From NCBI RefSeq assembly GCF_014208035.1, contig NZ_JACHMK010000001.1, forward strand, positions 2,294,001-2,358,000: 64,000 nucleotides of DNA, written 5' to 3'. Position numbers and translations under genes: made by a program. This document shows positions 7,676 through 16,054 of the stretch, in pieces. The notes under the pieces were generated by a model, which made no database searches, was not told the DNA's origin, and was given only the letters and a program-made list of their open reading frames with translations. Origin of the DNA: Schaalia hyovaginalis (lineage in GTDB: Bacteria > Actinomycetota > Actinomycetes > Actinomycetales > Actinomycetaceae). Position 1 is the stretch's first letter; every line of letters begins with the position of its first letter.

Positions 7676-8905
7676 TCACTCCAGCACCAGGCACTGCAGC
7701 ATGTCGCCGGTCTTCACATTCGTCGTCGCCTCGGGCACGATCGCCAGCGCGTTCGACTCCGCGAGCGCCGACAGGAGCAAAGAGGCCGGGGCGCCCATCA
7801 CCTTCGCCTGATAGCCCGACTTCGGTTCGCCCACCAGACGAACCCGGACGAATTCGCGGCGCCCCCTCGGCGAATACCACGACCGGTCCACGGCCGCGCG
7901 CACCGAGGGGCGCGTCAGCTGCACCCACCCCTGCATGTGCCGCAGAGCCGGCCGCACGAAGACCTCGAAGCACACCTGGGCCGAGACCGGATCGCCCGGG
8001 AGGCAGAAGATCGGCGTCCCGCCCTCGCCCGTCCCGTCCCCGCCCACCGTGCCGACGCCGAGGATGTGCCCGGGCCAGGCGGCCACATTGTCGAAACGGA
8101 CCGTGCCAAGCACCGAAAGGACCTCGCGGACCGTATCGCCCGAACCGTAGGAGATGCCGCCGGTCGTCAGGATGAGATCCGCTCGGACGAGCTGATCCTC
8201 GATCGTCTCGCGCAGGACCGAACGCTCATCGGGCACCGCGGCGACGCGGAAGGTCTGCGCGCCCGCATCCGAGATCGCCGTCGACAGGGCGTGACCGTTC
8301 GCATCGAAGACCGTGCCCGGGCGCGCCTGACGGCCCGGCTCCACGATCTCGTCGCCGATCGACAGGATCACGACGCGCGGCCTGGGATGCACGAGCACCC
8401 GCGAGCGCCCGACCCCTGCGAGAAGCGCGACCTGGCGGGCCCCCACACGCGTCCCCTTGCGAAGAACGACCTCGCCCTCGGCGACGTCCTCCGCGCGACG
8501 GCGGATGTTCTCCCCAACCGCCGGCTGCGTCTTCGCATTCACCCGCGCCACACCGCGATCGGTGAAATCCAAGGCCAGGACGCAATCCGCGCCCGCCGGC
8601 ATCGGCGCGCCCGAAGCGATGCGGATCGCCGTCCCGGGGACCAGGGCCGCGGGGTTCACATCGCCGGCGCGGATCTCCTCGGTGACCGCCAGCTCGACGA
8701 GGGCGTCCGGGCGCGCGCCGGCCAGGTCCTCGGAGCGGACCGCATAGCCGTCGCAAGCCGCCAAGTCGGCGATCGGCAAGTCGAAGGGCGCCTCGACATC
8801 CTCGGCGAGGACGCAGGACACGGCGTCCGCCAACTGCACGTCCAGGGGCGGCTGCTGCGATACCGCCGCCAAGCAATCCTGGTAGAACTCCGCAACCGTC
8901 CGCAT
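7676..8905 (-). CDS. MoeA/gephyrin-like protein (candidate Glp)
   Basis: The 409-aa protein has the four-domain MoeA layout: N-terminal ACDGYAV, the GAPMPAGADCVLALD block, the MoCF-binding SIGDEIVEPG and TTGGISYGSGDTVREVL, then LPGDPVSAQVCFEVFVRPAL and a C-terminal beta barrel. MoeA inserts molybdenum into molybdopterin. Several usual catalytic positions differ: MDGYA is CDGYA, the Thr of P-x-G-A-D-T is Cys, GDYD is GSGD, and the PGKP loop is PGHI. No other molybdenum-cofactor gene is in view. These changes and the linked three-helix membrane protein fit Glp, the division-linked paralogue, better than true MoeA. The start at 8905 has a good ribosome-binding site (gggggagagg). Confidence 0.82.
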   Translation of the reverse strand: MRTVAEFYQDCLAAVSQQPPLDVQLADAVSCVLAEDVEAPFDLPIADLAACDGYAVRSEDLAGARPDALVELAVTEEIRAGDVNPAALVPGTAIRIASGAPMPAGADCVLALDFTDRGVARVNAKTQPAVGENIRRRAEDVAEGEVVLRKGTRVGARQVALLAGVGRSRVLVHPRPRVVILSIGDEIVEPGRQARPGTVFDANGHALSTAISDAGAQTFRVAAVPDERSVLRETIEDQLVRADLILTTGGISYGSGDTVREVLSVLGTVRFDNVAAWPGHILGVGTVGGDGTGEGGTPIFCLPGDPVSAQVCFEVFVRPALRHMQGWVQLTRPSVRAAVDRSWYSPRGRREFVRVRLVGEPKSGYQAKVMGAPASLLLSALAESNALAIVPEATTNVKTGDMLQCLVLE

Positions 8906-9068
8906 CAGACCTCTCCCCCTGCACTGCGAAGGAACCCGCCCACTCGCGGTCCCGCCCACTCATCGTCGAGGGCCGCCGCGCGCGACGCCTCCACACGGAG
9001 CGCATGCGCAGACCGGCCCTTCGTATCTGCCATGATGACCACAGTAGCGACTGGAAGCGGGAAAACGC

Positions 9069-9734
9069 GTGAACGACGAGGGCAAGAGGCGCATCAGGGC
9101 CGTAGCGCGCGCCCGGCGGCGCGCGCGTCTCGAACAGCCTCCCGCCCGCCCGCGCCCCGATGACCGCGCGTCGAAAAAGGAGGAAGCGCGCGGCCTCCTC
9201 GACGCCTGGCTCGCGCTGATCGAGCACTACGGCCTGAGTCGGCCGATCCTCCCGGCGCTCTTCCTCCCCACTGCGAGCGAACCCGATATCCGGCTCATCC
9301 TCGATTCGGGCCCCTGCATCGTGCCCGCACTCGTCGCCCCTTCGGGCGCCCCGCTGACGCACCCCGATTGGACGCCCCTCCCGAGCGAAGGGACCCCCAC
9401 CGCTTCGATCCCGCACTCGGAGGAATCCGCTCCCGAAGGGGCGCGACGAGGACCCCGATCCCTCCCCTCCCGTCTCCTCGGAGCCGAGGCCCTCGCGAAG
9501 GCGGACATCATCGCCGTTCCCGCCCTCAGCGTGGACGCCCGGGGGACCCGCATCGGCCAGGGCGGCGGCTGGTACGACCGCGCCCTCCTGCACGCCCGCC
9601 ACTCGGCTCCGCGGGTCGGCGTCCTCTTCGATGAGGAATTCACATCCTCCCCCCTGCCCCGCATGCCGCACGATCAAGGGGTGGACGCCATCCTCACGCC
9701 GAGCGGCTACAGGATCCTCCGCCCGCGCGACTGA
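9069..9734 (+). CDS. 5-formyltetrahydrofolate cyclo-ligase
   Basis: The enzyme converts 5-formyl-THF to 5,10-methenyl-THF with ATP in folate metabolism. The 221-aa protein has the family signatures: an Arg/Lys-rich N-terminus (KRRIRAVARARRRARLE), the loop GTRIGQGGGWYDRALL that binds substrate and ATP phosphates, and the closing PHDQGVDAILTP. An insertion at about residues 95-135 is rich in Ser, Pro and Arg and looks disordered. The GTG start at 9069 is divergent from the MoeA-like gene, the arrangement kept in many actinobacteria, where galU is often also present but is missing here. Confidence 0.9.
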   Translation: MNDEGKRRIRAVARARRRARLEQPPARPRPDDRASKKEEARGLLDAWLALIEHYGLSRPILPALFLPTASEPDIRLILDSGPCIVPALVAPSGAPLTHPDWTPLPSEGTPTASIPHSEESAPEGARRGPRSLPSRLLGAEALAKADIIAVPALSVDARGTRIGQGGGWYDRALLHARHSAPRVGVLFDEEFTSSPLPRMPHDQGVDAILTPSGYRILRPRD

Positions 9735-9881
9735 CGGGCCATGCCGGGCCGCGGGCTCGGGCCGGCCGGGCCTCCTCCACGCGGCCCGCCCTCGGCCCCC
9801 GTCCACACGAAGCGGCCCCGGCGGAGCGCCATCCACAGATGCGCGCCCCCGATCCCGCGCGGATCCGCGGAACGCGATCGA

Positions 9882-10541
9882 ATGCCGGGCATGACACTCA
9901 TGCGCGCATGGCCGAAGCTCCGCCTCATCCTCATCCTGATCGCCTGTCTCAGCTCCGCAACGGCGCTCGCACTCCTCCTGCGCCCCGCGCCCGGCACGCC
10001 CGCCCTGGTCCTCAGCCGCGACATCGCGCGCGGCGAGGCCTTCAGCGCCTCCCAAGTCCGGGAAGTGCGCCTGCCCCCGCAAGCCGTTCCTCACGACCTC
10101 ATCCCCGTCGACGCGCCCCTCCCCTCCCGATGGCCTGGGGAGCGGGCCCTCGCCGGAACCGTGCTCAGCGAGTCCGTCCTCGCCGGATCCGCCCTCGGAC
10201 GCGACCTTCGACCCGATGAAAGCCTCATCTCCATCGCGTTGGATTCGACACACATCCCTCCCCTGGAAGCCGGGGATCATGTGGATTTATGGGGTTTCCC
10301 TGAAACTTGTGACGCAACTAGCTGCAACGCGCAGCGAATCGCGAGTTCAGGACGAATATCCTCGGTGGCGGTGGACGAGGCCCCGGCATGGGGCTCGGCC
10401 CCCATCGCCAGGATCGATCTGATCGTCGATTCGGCGCACACCGAAGCGGTCCTGGGTCACGCTGGGACTGGAACTCTCAGCCTCACACTCACACCGCTCC
10501 CATCGGAGCCGTTGAGCGACCAACACAGGAGAACGCAATGA
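9882..10541 (+). CDS. SAF-domain membrane-anchored protein (CpaB/RcpC-like)
   Basis: A start at 9882 or 9891 gives ~217 residues with an N-terminal membrane anchor (LRLILILIACLSSATALALLL) and an SAF domain: ALVLSRDIARGEAFSASQV, VPHDLIPVDAP, ALAGTVLSESVLAGSALGRD. SAF domains occur in Flp-pilus CpaB proteins and in antifreeze/sialate-type proteins. A solitary copy between 5-FCL and mscL is common in actinobacteria and of unknown role. The stop overlaps the mscL start by 4 bases (ATGA), so the two are translationally coupled. No clear ribosome-binding site decides the start; the longer frame to 9741 is unlikely because it is Pro/Arg-rich shadow. Confidence 0.75.
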   Translation: MPGMTLMRAWPKLRLILILIACLSSATALALLLRPAPGTPALVLSRDIARGEAFSASQVREVRLPPQAVPHDLIPVDAPLPSRWPGERALAGTVLSESVLAGSALGRDLRPDESLISIALDSTHIPPLEAGDHVDLWGFPETCDATSCNAQRIASSGRISSVAVDEAPAWGSAPIARIDLIVDSAHTEAVLGHAGTGTLSLTLTPLPSEPLSDQHRRTQ

Positions 10542-10927
10542 TCAAGGGCTTCAAAGACTTCATCAGCAACGGCAACGTCCTCGAGCTCGCCGTCGCCGTC
10601 ATCATCGGCGCGGCCTTCAAGCCGATCGTCGACGCCATCACCAACGTCATCATGGGCATCATCGGCGCCCTCGTCGGCCAGCCGAATTTCGACTCGGTCC
10701 TCCAGTTCACGATCAACGGCTCGGATCCGATCCAGCCGGGCACCATCATCACCGCCCTCGTGAACTTCCTCCTCATCGCCGCCGCCGTCTACTTCGCGAT
10801 CGTCCTGCCGATGAACAAGCTCAAGGAGCGCAAGGCCGTCGAAGAGGTTGAAGAGGAAGAAGAGCCTTCGGAGGACGTCAAGCTCCTCGCCGAGATCCGC
10901 GACCTGCTCGCATCCAAGAACGCCTGA
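10538..10927 (+). CDS. mscL: Large-conductance mechanosensitive channel MscL
   Basis: MscL opens under membrane tension to release solutes during hypo-osmotic shock. The 129-aa protein has the family length and layout: amphipathic N-terminus MIKGFKDFISNGNVLELAVA, pore helix VAVIIGAAFKPIVDAI with the small-residue packing, a periplasmic loop, a second helix (ITALVNFLLIAAAVYFAIVL), and the acidic/basic C-terminal bundle ending in DLLASKNA. An AGGAG lies 7 bases upstream. It is coupled to the SAF gene and followed by a strong terminator. Confidence 0.97.
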   Translation: MIKGFKDFISNGNVLELAVAVIIGAAFKPIVDAITNVIMGIIGALVGQPNFDSVLQFTINGSDPIQPGTIITALVNFLLIAAAVYFAIVLPMNKLKERKAVEEVEEEEEPSEDVKLLAEIRDLLASKNA

Positions 10928-10962
10928 TCCCCGGGACCCCCGAAGGAGAACCGCGGACTCAC

Positions 10963-10999
10963 GAGCCCCGGGCGGCCGACCTCAGGCCGCCCGGGGCTC
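10963..10999 (+). terminator. Terminator after mscL
   Basis: A perfect 15-bp GC-rich stem (10963-10977 with 10985-10999) with loop gacctca lies 35 bases after the mscL stop and is followed by cttcgccgtcctt. Confidence 0.85.
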
Positions 11000-11151
11000 T
11001 TCGCCGTCCTTGAGCAGCTCCGAGCAGCTCGAAGACGCGGTGCGGAACGCGCAGCCCGACGGGGGCGTCCCGGGCTCGGGCGCGGAACCCGACTCAGACT
11101 CTGGCTCGCTCAAACTCAGACGCGCTCAAACTCGGGCTCCGCGAGACGCCC

Positions 11152-11469
11152 CTAAGCGCGCGGCTGCCAATGGGGTGGCACATCATCCAGCAGACGCCGA
11201 TCATTCGCCCCGTCCCCGCGATCGGGGGCATCGCGCATCGACCCCGGCCAGGCGTCCTCTTCACGCACGCGATCCTCCCACGACGGCGCGATCCCCTGCG
11301 CGATCAGACGACGATCGACCTCGGACACATAAGTCGCCACGCGGCGGGCCCGCTTCCGAGCGGCACCAGCGGAAGCGGAGCCGGCAGCGCCGCGCCCGGA
11401 CCCGGCGGAGCCACCTTCGACGGAACCCGCAGCCCCGCCCTCGTGACTCCCGCCGCCCGGACGAGTCAC
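11152..11469 (-). CDS. Conserved small hypothetical protein (105 aa)
   Basis: The GTG start overlaps the stop of the giant upstream gene by 4 bases (GTGA), so the pair is coupled. The N-terminal third is a Gly/Ser/Ala-rich, probably disordered segment; the rest carries a basic patch (AARKRARRVATYVSEVDRR) and the C-terminal motif DRRLLDDVPPHW. Small proteins with this ending are widespread in actinobacteria, but I know no function. Constant pairing with the helicase-like gene would suggest they work together. Confidence 0.65.
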   Translation of the reverse strand: MTRPGGGSHEGGAAGSVEGGSAGSGRGAAGSASAGAARKRARRVATYVSEVDRRLIAQGIAPSWEDRVREEDAWPGSMRDAPDRGDGANDRRLLDDVPPHWQPRA

Positions 11470-14400
11470 TTCGCATCGCCCCGCGCCGCCGATGTCCGGC
11501 GGACGACATGACCGAGCACCGCATCGGACTGGAAGCCCCGACGGGTGATCCCCAGGGCGTTGCGGAGCTCCTCGACGGTGTCCTCGAAACTCCTGGCAAC
11601 ACCGTCCGAACTCACCCAGACCGCCATCTCATCCAACTGATCGTCCGAGTAGGCGGCCAGAGGCAAGCCCTTCGCGATCGCCGGGCGGGGCCCGCGCTCA
11701 CGAGGCGCCGAAGGCGCACCGCCCTCGTCGAAGGACCCCGACGCCGCAGTCCCCGCGCCAGAAGACGCGGCATCCTCCGCCGAAGCCCCCTCCGACTCCT
11801 CAGCCACGACCTCGAACATGCCCGTGACGAGCTCATCTGCCCGCTCGCGCGCCTGCGAAGTCGACGCCACCAACTCATCGAGCCCCGGATCGGACACGAC
11901 GATCCTCTCCAGATCCGGCGCGAAATCCTCGATCTCAGGGACCTCGACGCCCGGATCCCCCTCCGCCGGCCCGTTCACCTCATCAACCGCATCGAGCACG
12001 AGACCGACGATCGTCTCCGCCTCCTTGCCCGGATCGATGAACACGGCCATCGACAGAGCCGTATGGACCTTCCACCCCTGGGCCTCGAGCATCGCGGGCC
12101 ACATGCGATCGCGAACGCGCAAAGAGGGCTCGCTCACGTAGGCGTCATCGTCGGTCAGCACCGCGACCAGCAGGCGCCCCGGCACCTCGGGATGCCCGAT
12201 CGCCAAGGGGATCCTCATGCCGCCGGGGATCCCGACATTCGCGACGACCTCGAGCCCCATGCCGTACAGGCGGTCCGCAAGATCGACCAGGAGCCTGTCG
12301 GGAGCGGCCTCCAGAACGGGCCACCCGCCATTGCCGACGCCGGACTGGCCCTCACCGACCTCGAGAAGGTCCGCGAGCATGACCGCGCCCTCCGTCGTCA
12401 GGCGCGAGCGGTCGATGTCGCGCGGCCGCAAAGAGGAGACGAGCGTCAAATCCCCCCGGATCGCGCGCAGAACATCGGACATCGTGCGCGCACCCGCACC
12501 GGTCGAGAACTCGCCGAAATCATGGATGACCCGGCCGTGCGGAGTCTTCGCGTAGCCGACCGACACGATGATGCGATCCCGGCTCAATCCCCGCGCCCCC
12601 TGCGGATCGACCACGGCGAAGGGCTGGGCGTTCGTCGCATCGAAGAAGGACGCGAGTCCCGGTTCGCTCGCCCGCGTGCGCTGGATCGCCTGACGGATCC
12701 TCTCCGCATGCCGCGCGTTGAGGGCGATCACACCGAGCGAGCGTTCGGGCTGCTCGACCGCGTGCGCGACGACGAGATCGACGACGGCCTCGACCTCCGC
12801 GGCCGTGGACTCCACTCCGGCGGCGCCCGGAGCGGGCATTCCCGTCCCCTCGCACCAGTGCGCCGTGACGGGGGCGCTCGCCGCGGTGTACGGGACCGGC
12901 ACGCCCGTGTGATCCACTCCGTGGCGCGCGAGCAGCAGGGCCACCTGATCGTTGAGCAGGGCGGGAGCCACGTCCATCCTCCGCCGGGGCAGCACGGCGG
13001 CGAGAGCCGCAGTCGGGCCCTCACCGGAGGCCGCGGAAAGATCCGCGAGGACGACGACCTGGCGGGCCCTCGCGATGATCGGCACGAGCTCCGCCAGGGG
13101 CAGCGCCTCGACATCATCGAGAATGAGCAGGTCGACCTTGTGGCCCGGGCGCACCAGTGAGGGCACCAGGGTCGGCACGGTGAACACGATCGGCACGAGG
13201 TTCCGCACGAGCGCGACCGAGGTGTACAGCTCGAGCGCGCCGAGGGGGCGTTCGAGCAGGGCGTCCAGAGCATCGACCTGCTCGGGCCGCGTCGCCATCG
13301 CCTGGAGGCGCAGGCGCCGCAACTGCCCGAGCGCCTGCGGAGCCAAGGAGGCCACCTGCTCGGCGTCCAGGGCGCGCCCGGCTTCGAGGGCCTCCTCGAG
13401 ATGAGCCGGGTCGAAGCCCCCCAATCCGGGCTCATTGGCGAGCATCAGTCCGAGGATCGACGCCCACCATGCGAGGTCCATCTCCGCGTCGATGAGCTCC
13501 TCATCGACATGGCGGTCCCTCAGATCATTCGCGAGGGCAGACAGGCCGATCTCACCGAGGCGCTTGAGCACGCCAACCCGACGCGGCAGCTCCTTCGCGC
13601 CCTCCGGATCCGCATCCAGGGAGTCGAAGAGGGCGCCGAGGGCGCTTACGGGCATCGCTTGGAAATCGAGCTTCGAGGTCGCGAACACCGGGGCGAGGTC
13701 GGACAGGTCCTCCTCGATCGAGCGGGTCACGCTCTTCGCCTCATCGAGGCGCTGCGGAAGCGTCGGCCAGCCGTCATCCTTCGTCTGCTCGCGCCAAGCC
13801 TCGCGACGCCGCTGCACCTTGACCAGTTCGGCGTGCAAGTCGGCGACATGCGTGCCCGGTCGGACGAAGTCCTGAGCGCGTTTGACCAGGCGCACGCGTT
13901 CGGAGCGCTTCATCGTGATGCCGTGGGCGGCGCGCCACTGCTTCGTGGCGGTCGCGATCACCATGTCCGCTGCGGACTGCTCGAAGATCTGGGGCTGGAA
14001 CACGTCGAGCACGTCGCGCACGCCCTCGAACAAGTCGAGCTGCTCCTTCCACTGCGCGAGCGTGGTGGCAGGAGTAAGACCCGCTTCACCCGCAAGGACG
14101 CCCATGCGGACGCGCAGCCGGGGAATCGAATCGTGCGAGAGGCGGTGCACGATCTCGAGGGTTTCGGGGACCTGCTCCTGCGAGCCGATGACGATCCCCC
14201 GCCACGCCTGGGCGCTCGAGCGGGAGAAGACCCCGAGGTCGGCGGCTTCGTGGAGCAGGGCGCGCGCCTTGGCGCCTTGGTCCTGCGCGATCCCCAGCAG
14301 GACCTCCTCGCGGAAGCGGACCTTCGTCGCCGGAGTCGGATGAGCACTCGTCAGGTCCGTCAGCACTTGGAGCGCCTCGAAGGCGGACACCCCGAAAGCG

Positions 14401-15641
14401 CCGTAGGGACGGTGCAGGGCCTCGGTGTAGTTCGACAAGCGCGAGCGCAGGTCGCGCAGTCGCTTCCGCATCTCGTCGACCTCGCGGACGTCGGCGACGA
14501 CTGAGGTGTCGCTCATCGCGGTGCGCAGGAGGTCGTGCAGCTCCTCACCGGAGGAGGTCGTGCCGTCGATCCGGGCCGCGGCCTCCCCCAGTCCGAGTTC
14601 GCGCAGGCGGTCCTCCGCCCTCGTCGTCAGGGAGGGCGAGCCGCCGATGTGCAGGGTCGTCCTGCCCGAGGCCGCGGCGTCGGCCAGGAGAGCGCCGACG
14701 AGGGCGGTGTCGTCGGCTCCGTCGGGCAGATCGACGAGGAACGAGCGGCCTTCGGCGACTGCCTCGATGACGTCGAGCTGGCGGGGCGTCAAATCGCCCG
14801 CGCCGCGCTCCTTCCACGGGTCGCGGTCCTTGGGATCGGCCTGCGGGAGCGGCTGGTGCACCTGCTCGACCGCGGTGTCATCGCCCGCCAATGCGCGCAC
14901 GATCGGCGAGGCGAGGAAGTGGCTCGCATCGTCGAACTCGCGCTTGAGGCCGGATGCCGGATGCTCGAAGATACCGAGGACGAGTTCGTCGCGGAGTTCG
15001 AAACGTTCGAGGACCGCGCCGTGCGCACGCAGAGCCGCCAGCGCGGAAGAGGAGGAGAAGCCGTGGATCGTCGTCGCCTGTGCGACGAGCTCCTCGGCCT
15101 CGAGGGCGACGCCCGCGCGCGTCAGCGCCGCCGACAGGCGCGGATCCAGGGTGAAGCCCGGCAGGAGGGTGATCGTCACGTCCCCGGAGTTCTCAGTGAG
15201 GCGCGCGGGCCGCAGCAGGGCCGCCGAGTTCTGGGCGACGCCGTCGACGATCCAGCGGGCCGAGCCGATCGACATGTGGATCGTCCCCACGCCGTGACGG
15301 GCCGCGAGTTCATTGGACCTGGCGAGGATCGTGCGCGCGCGTTCGACCGCGCGCTGGTGGGCGCTCGGCTCCCTCACGAGCAGGGAGAGACGGGTCGGAT
15401 GATCCGTGTACAGCTGCGCGAGCCCACCGGGATGGGCCTGGTTGATCGTCAGACGCGGCGCATCCTCACCGTCGATCCGGGTGAGCCGGGCGAGGTCCGA
15501 GTTCCATTCGGCGAGCTGCTTCTCGAGCTTCGAATCGGGCTTCAGCGGGGGGAAGGGCACCGCAGTCGGCGTCGGCTCCGGCGCGGCCGACTCCTTCTCG
15601 GAGTCGCCGCGCGGATTTCGAGAGAAGAATCCATTGGCCAC
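11466..15641 (-). CDS. Giant degenerate SF1-helicase-like / nuclease-fold protein
   Basis: A 1391-aa protein. It shows the outline of actinobacterial proteins with an SF1 (UvrD/DNA2-like) helicase core interrupted by long helical inserts and ending in a restriction-endonuclease fold. Visible landmarks: SFLVDLPDGADDTALVGAL where a Walker A should be (no GKT/S), LLILDDVEALPLAELVPI at the Walker B position, and GLSRDRIIVSVGYAKTPHGR with DVLRAIRGDLTLVSSLRP where helicases have the LNVAxTRAR motif. The C-terminal nuclease-like region has RIPLAIGHPEVPGRLLVAVLTD, lacking the expected Asp and Glu. Both active sites therefore look dead. The GTG start at 15641 follows gggaga; the frame upstream of it has no domain. 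Confidence 0.75.
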   Translation of the reverse strand: MANGFFSRNPRGDSEKESAAPEPTPTAVPFPPLKPDSKLEKQLAEWNSDLARLTRIDGEDAPRLTINQAHPGGLAQLYTDHPTRLSLLVREPSAHQRAVERARTILARSNELAARHGVGTIHMSIGSARWIVDGVAQNSAALLRPARLTENSGDVTITLLPGFTLDPRLSAALTRAGVALEAEELVAQATTIHGFSSSSALAALRAHGAVLERFELRDELVLGIFEHPASGLKREFDDASHFLASPIVRALAGDDTAVEQVHQPLPQADPKDRDPWKERGAGDLTPRQLDVIEAVAEGRSFLVDLPDGADDTALVGALLADAAASGRTTLHIGGSPSLTTRAEDRLRELGLGEAAARIDGTTSSGEELHDLLRTAMSDTSVVADVREVDEMRKRLRDLRSRLSNYTEALHRPYGAFGVSAFEALQVLTDLTSAHPTPATKVRFREEVLLGIAQDQGAKARALLHEAADLGVFSRSSAQAWRGIVIGSQEQVPETLEIVHRLSHDSIPRLRVRMGVLAGEAGLTPATTLAQWKEQLDLFEGVRDVLDVFQPQIFEQSAADMVIATATKQWRAAHGITMKRSERVRLVKRAQDFVRPGTHVADLHAELVKVQRRREAWREQTKDDGWPTLPQRLDEAKSVTRSIEEDLSDLAPVFATSKLDFQAMPVSALGALFDSLDADPEGAKELPRRVGVLKRLGEIGLSALANDLRDRHVDEELIDAEMDLAWWASILGLMLANEPGLGGFDPAHLEEALEAGRALDAEQVASLAPQALGQLRRLRLQAMATRPEQVDALDALLERPLGALELYTSVALVRNLVPIVFTVPTLVPSLVRPGHKVDLLILDDVEALPLAELVPIIARARQVVVLADLSAASGEGPTAALAAVLPRRRMDVAPALLNDQVALLLARHGVDHTGVPVPYTAASAPVTAHWCEGTGMPAPGAAGVESTAAEVEAVVDLVVAHAVEQPERSLGVIALNARHAERIRQAIQRTRASEPGLASFFDATNAQPFAVVDPQGARGLSRDRIIVSVGYAKTPHGRVIHDFGEFSTGAGARTMSDVLRAIRGDLTLVSSLRPRDIDRSRLTTEGAVMLADLLEVGEGQSGVGNGGWPVLEAAPDRLLVDLADRLYGMGLEVVANVGIPGGMRIPLAIGHPEVPGRLLVAVLTDDDAYVSEPSLRVRDRMWPAMLEAQGWKVHTALSMAVFIDPGKEAETIVGLVLDAVDEVNGPAEGDPGVEVPEIEDFAPDLERIVVSDPGLDELVASTSQARERADELVTGMFEVVAEESEGASAEDAASSGAGTAASGSFDEGGAPSAPRERGPRPAIAKGLPLAAYSDDQLDEMAVWVSSDGVARSFEDTVEELRNALGITRRGFQSDAVLGHVVRRTSAARGDAK

Positions 15642-15842
15642 TCTCCCACGGTAGCGGCCGAAGCCGCCTCGGTTCGGGAGGCATCGCCGCGATGCCCCGT
15701 CTTCGGGGGCGGCGCCGTCGCTCGGTCTCCGGCGCAGCGGGCATTCGGGCAGAGCCGTCACGAGGGGCAGTCGAGCCCGACGGGCGTCGGCGACGGACGT
15801 CTGGATGGACGATCCTTGAAGCGAAGAGAACGGATAAAAGCA

Positions 15843-15883
15843 GATCGGGGTTCCGAGCGCTTCCGCGGCACAGAACCCCGATC
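15843..15883 (-). terminator. Terminator downstream of tRNA-Arg
   Basis: An 11-bp perfect stem (15843-15853 with 15873-15883) is followed on the minus strand by TGCTTTTATCC. It lies 30 bases beyond the tRNA 3' end. Confidence 0.75.
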
Positions 15884-15912
15884 CGTTTTCCCTGGTGAAC
15901 CAGGGTTTCATG

Positions 15913-15985
15913 TGCCCCCGAGACGATTCGAACGTCCGACACCCGCTTTAGGAGAGCGGTGCTCTATCCCCTGAGCTACGAGGGC
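15913..15985 (-). tRNA. tRNA-Arg (CCT anticodon)
   Basis: The minus-strand cloverleaf has acceptor GCCCTCG paired with CGGGGGC, D-arm GCTC/GAGC, anticodon stem CCGCT/AGCGG with loop CTCCTAA (anticodon CCT, reading AGG), and T-arm with TTCGAAT. CCA is not encoded. Confidence 0.92.
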
Positions 15986-16054
15986 CCGCTCGATCTTGGA
16001 TCGAGCGGGCCCCACTCTACCAGGCTCGGCGGCCCGGCAAGCACCCGGACCGCG

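Noticed and set aside
7676-8905. Plain molybdopterin molybdotransferase MoeA
   Set aside because: Kept only as the fold name: several catalytic positions differ and no other Moco gene is near, so the Glp-type role is preferred, though not proven.
8226-10280. A 684-codon minus-strand frame across MoeA-like, 5-FCL and SAF genes
   Set aside because: It is antisense to 5-FCL, which has clear motifs, and its own sequence is low-complexity Gly/Arg/Ala.
10848-13160. A 770-codon plus-strand frame
   Set aside because: It overlaps the end of mscL and the giant minus-strand gene, has no ribosome-binding site or domain, and shows Arg/His-rich composition typical of antisense frames.
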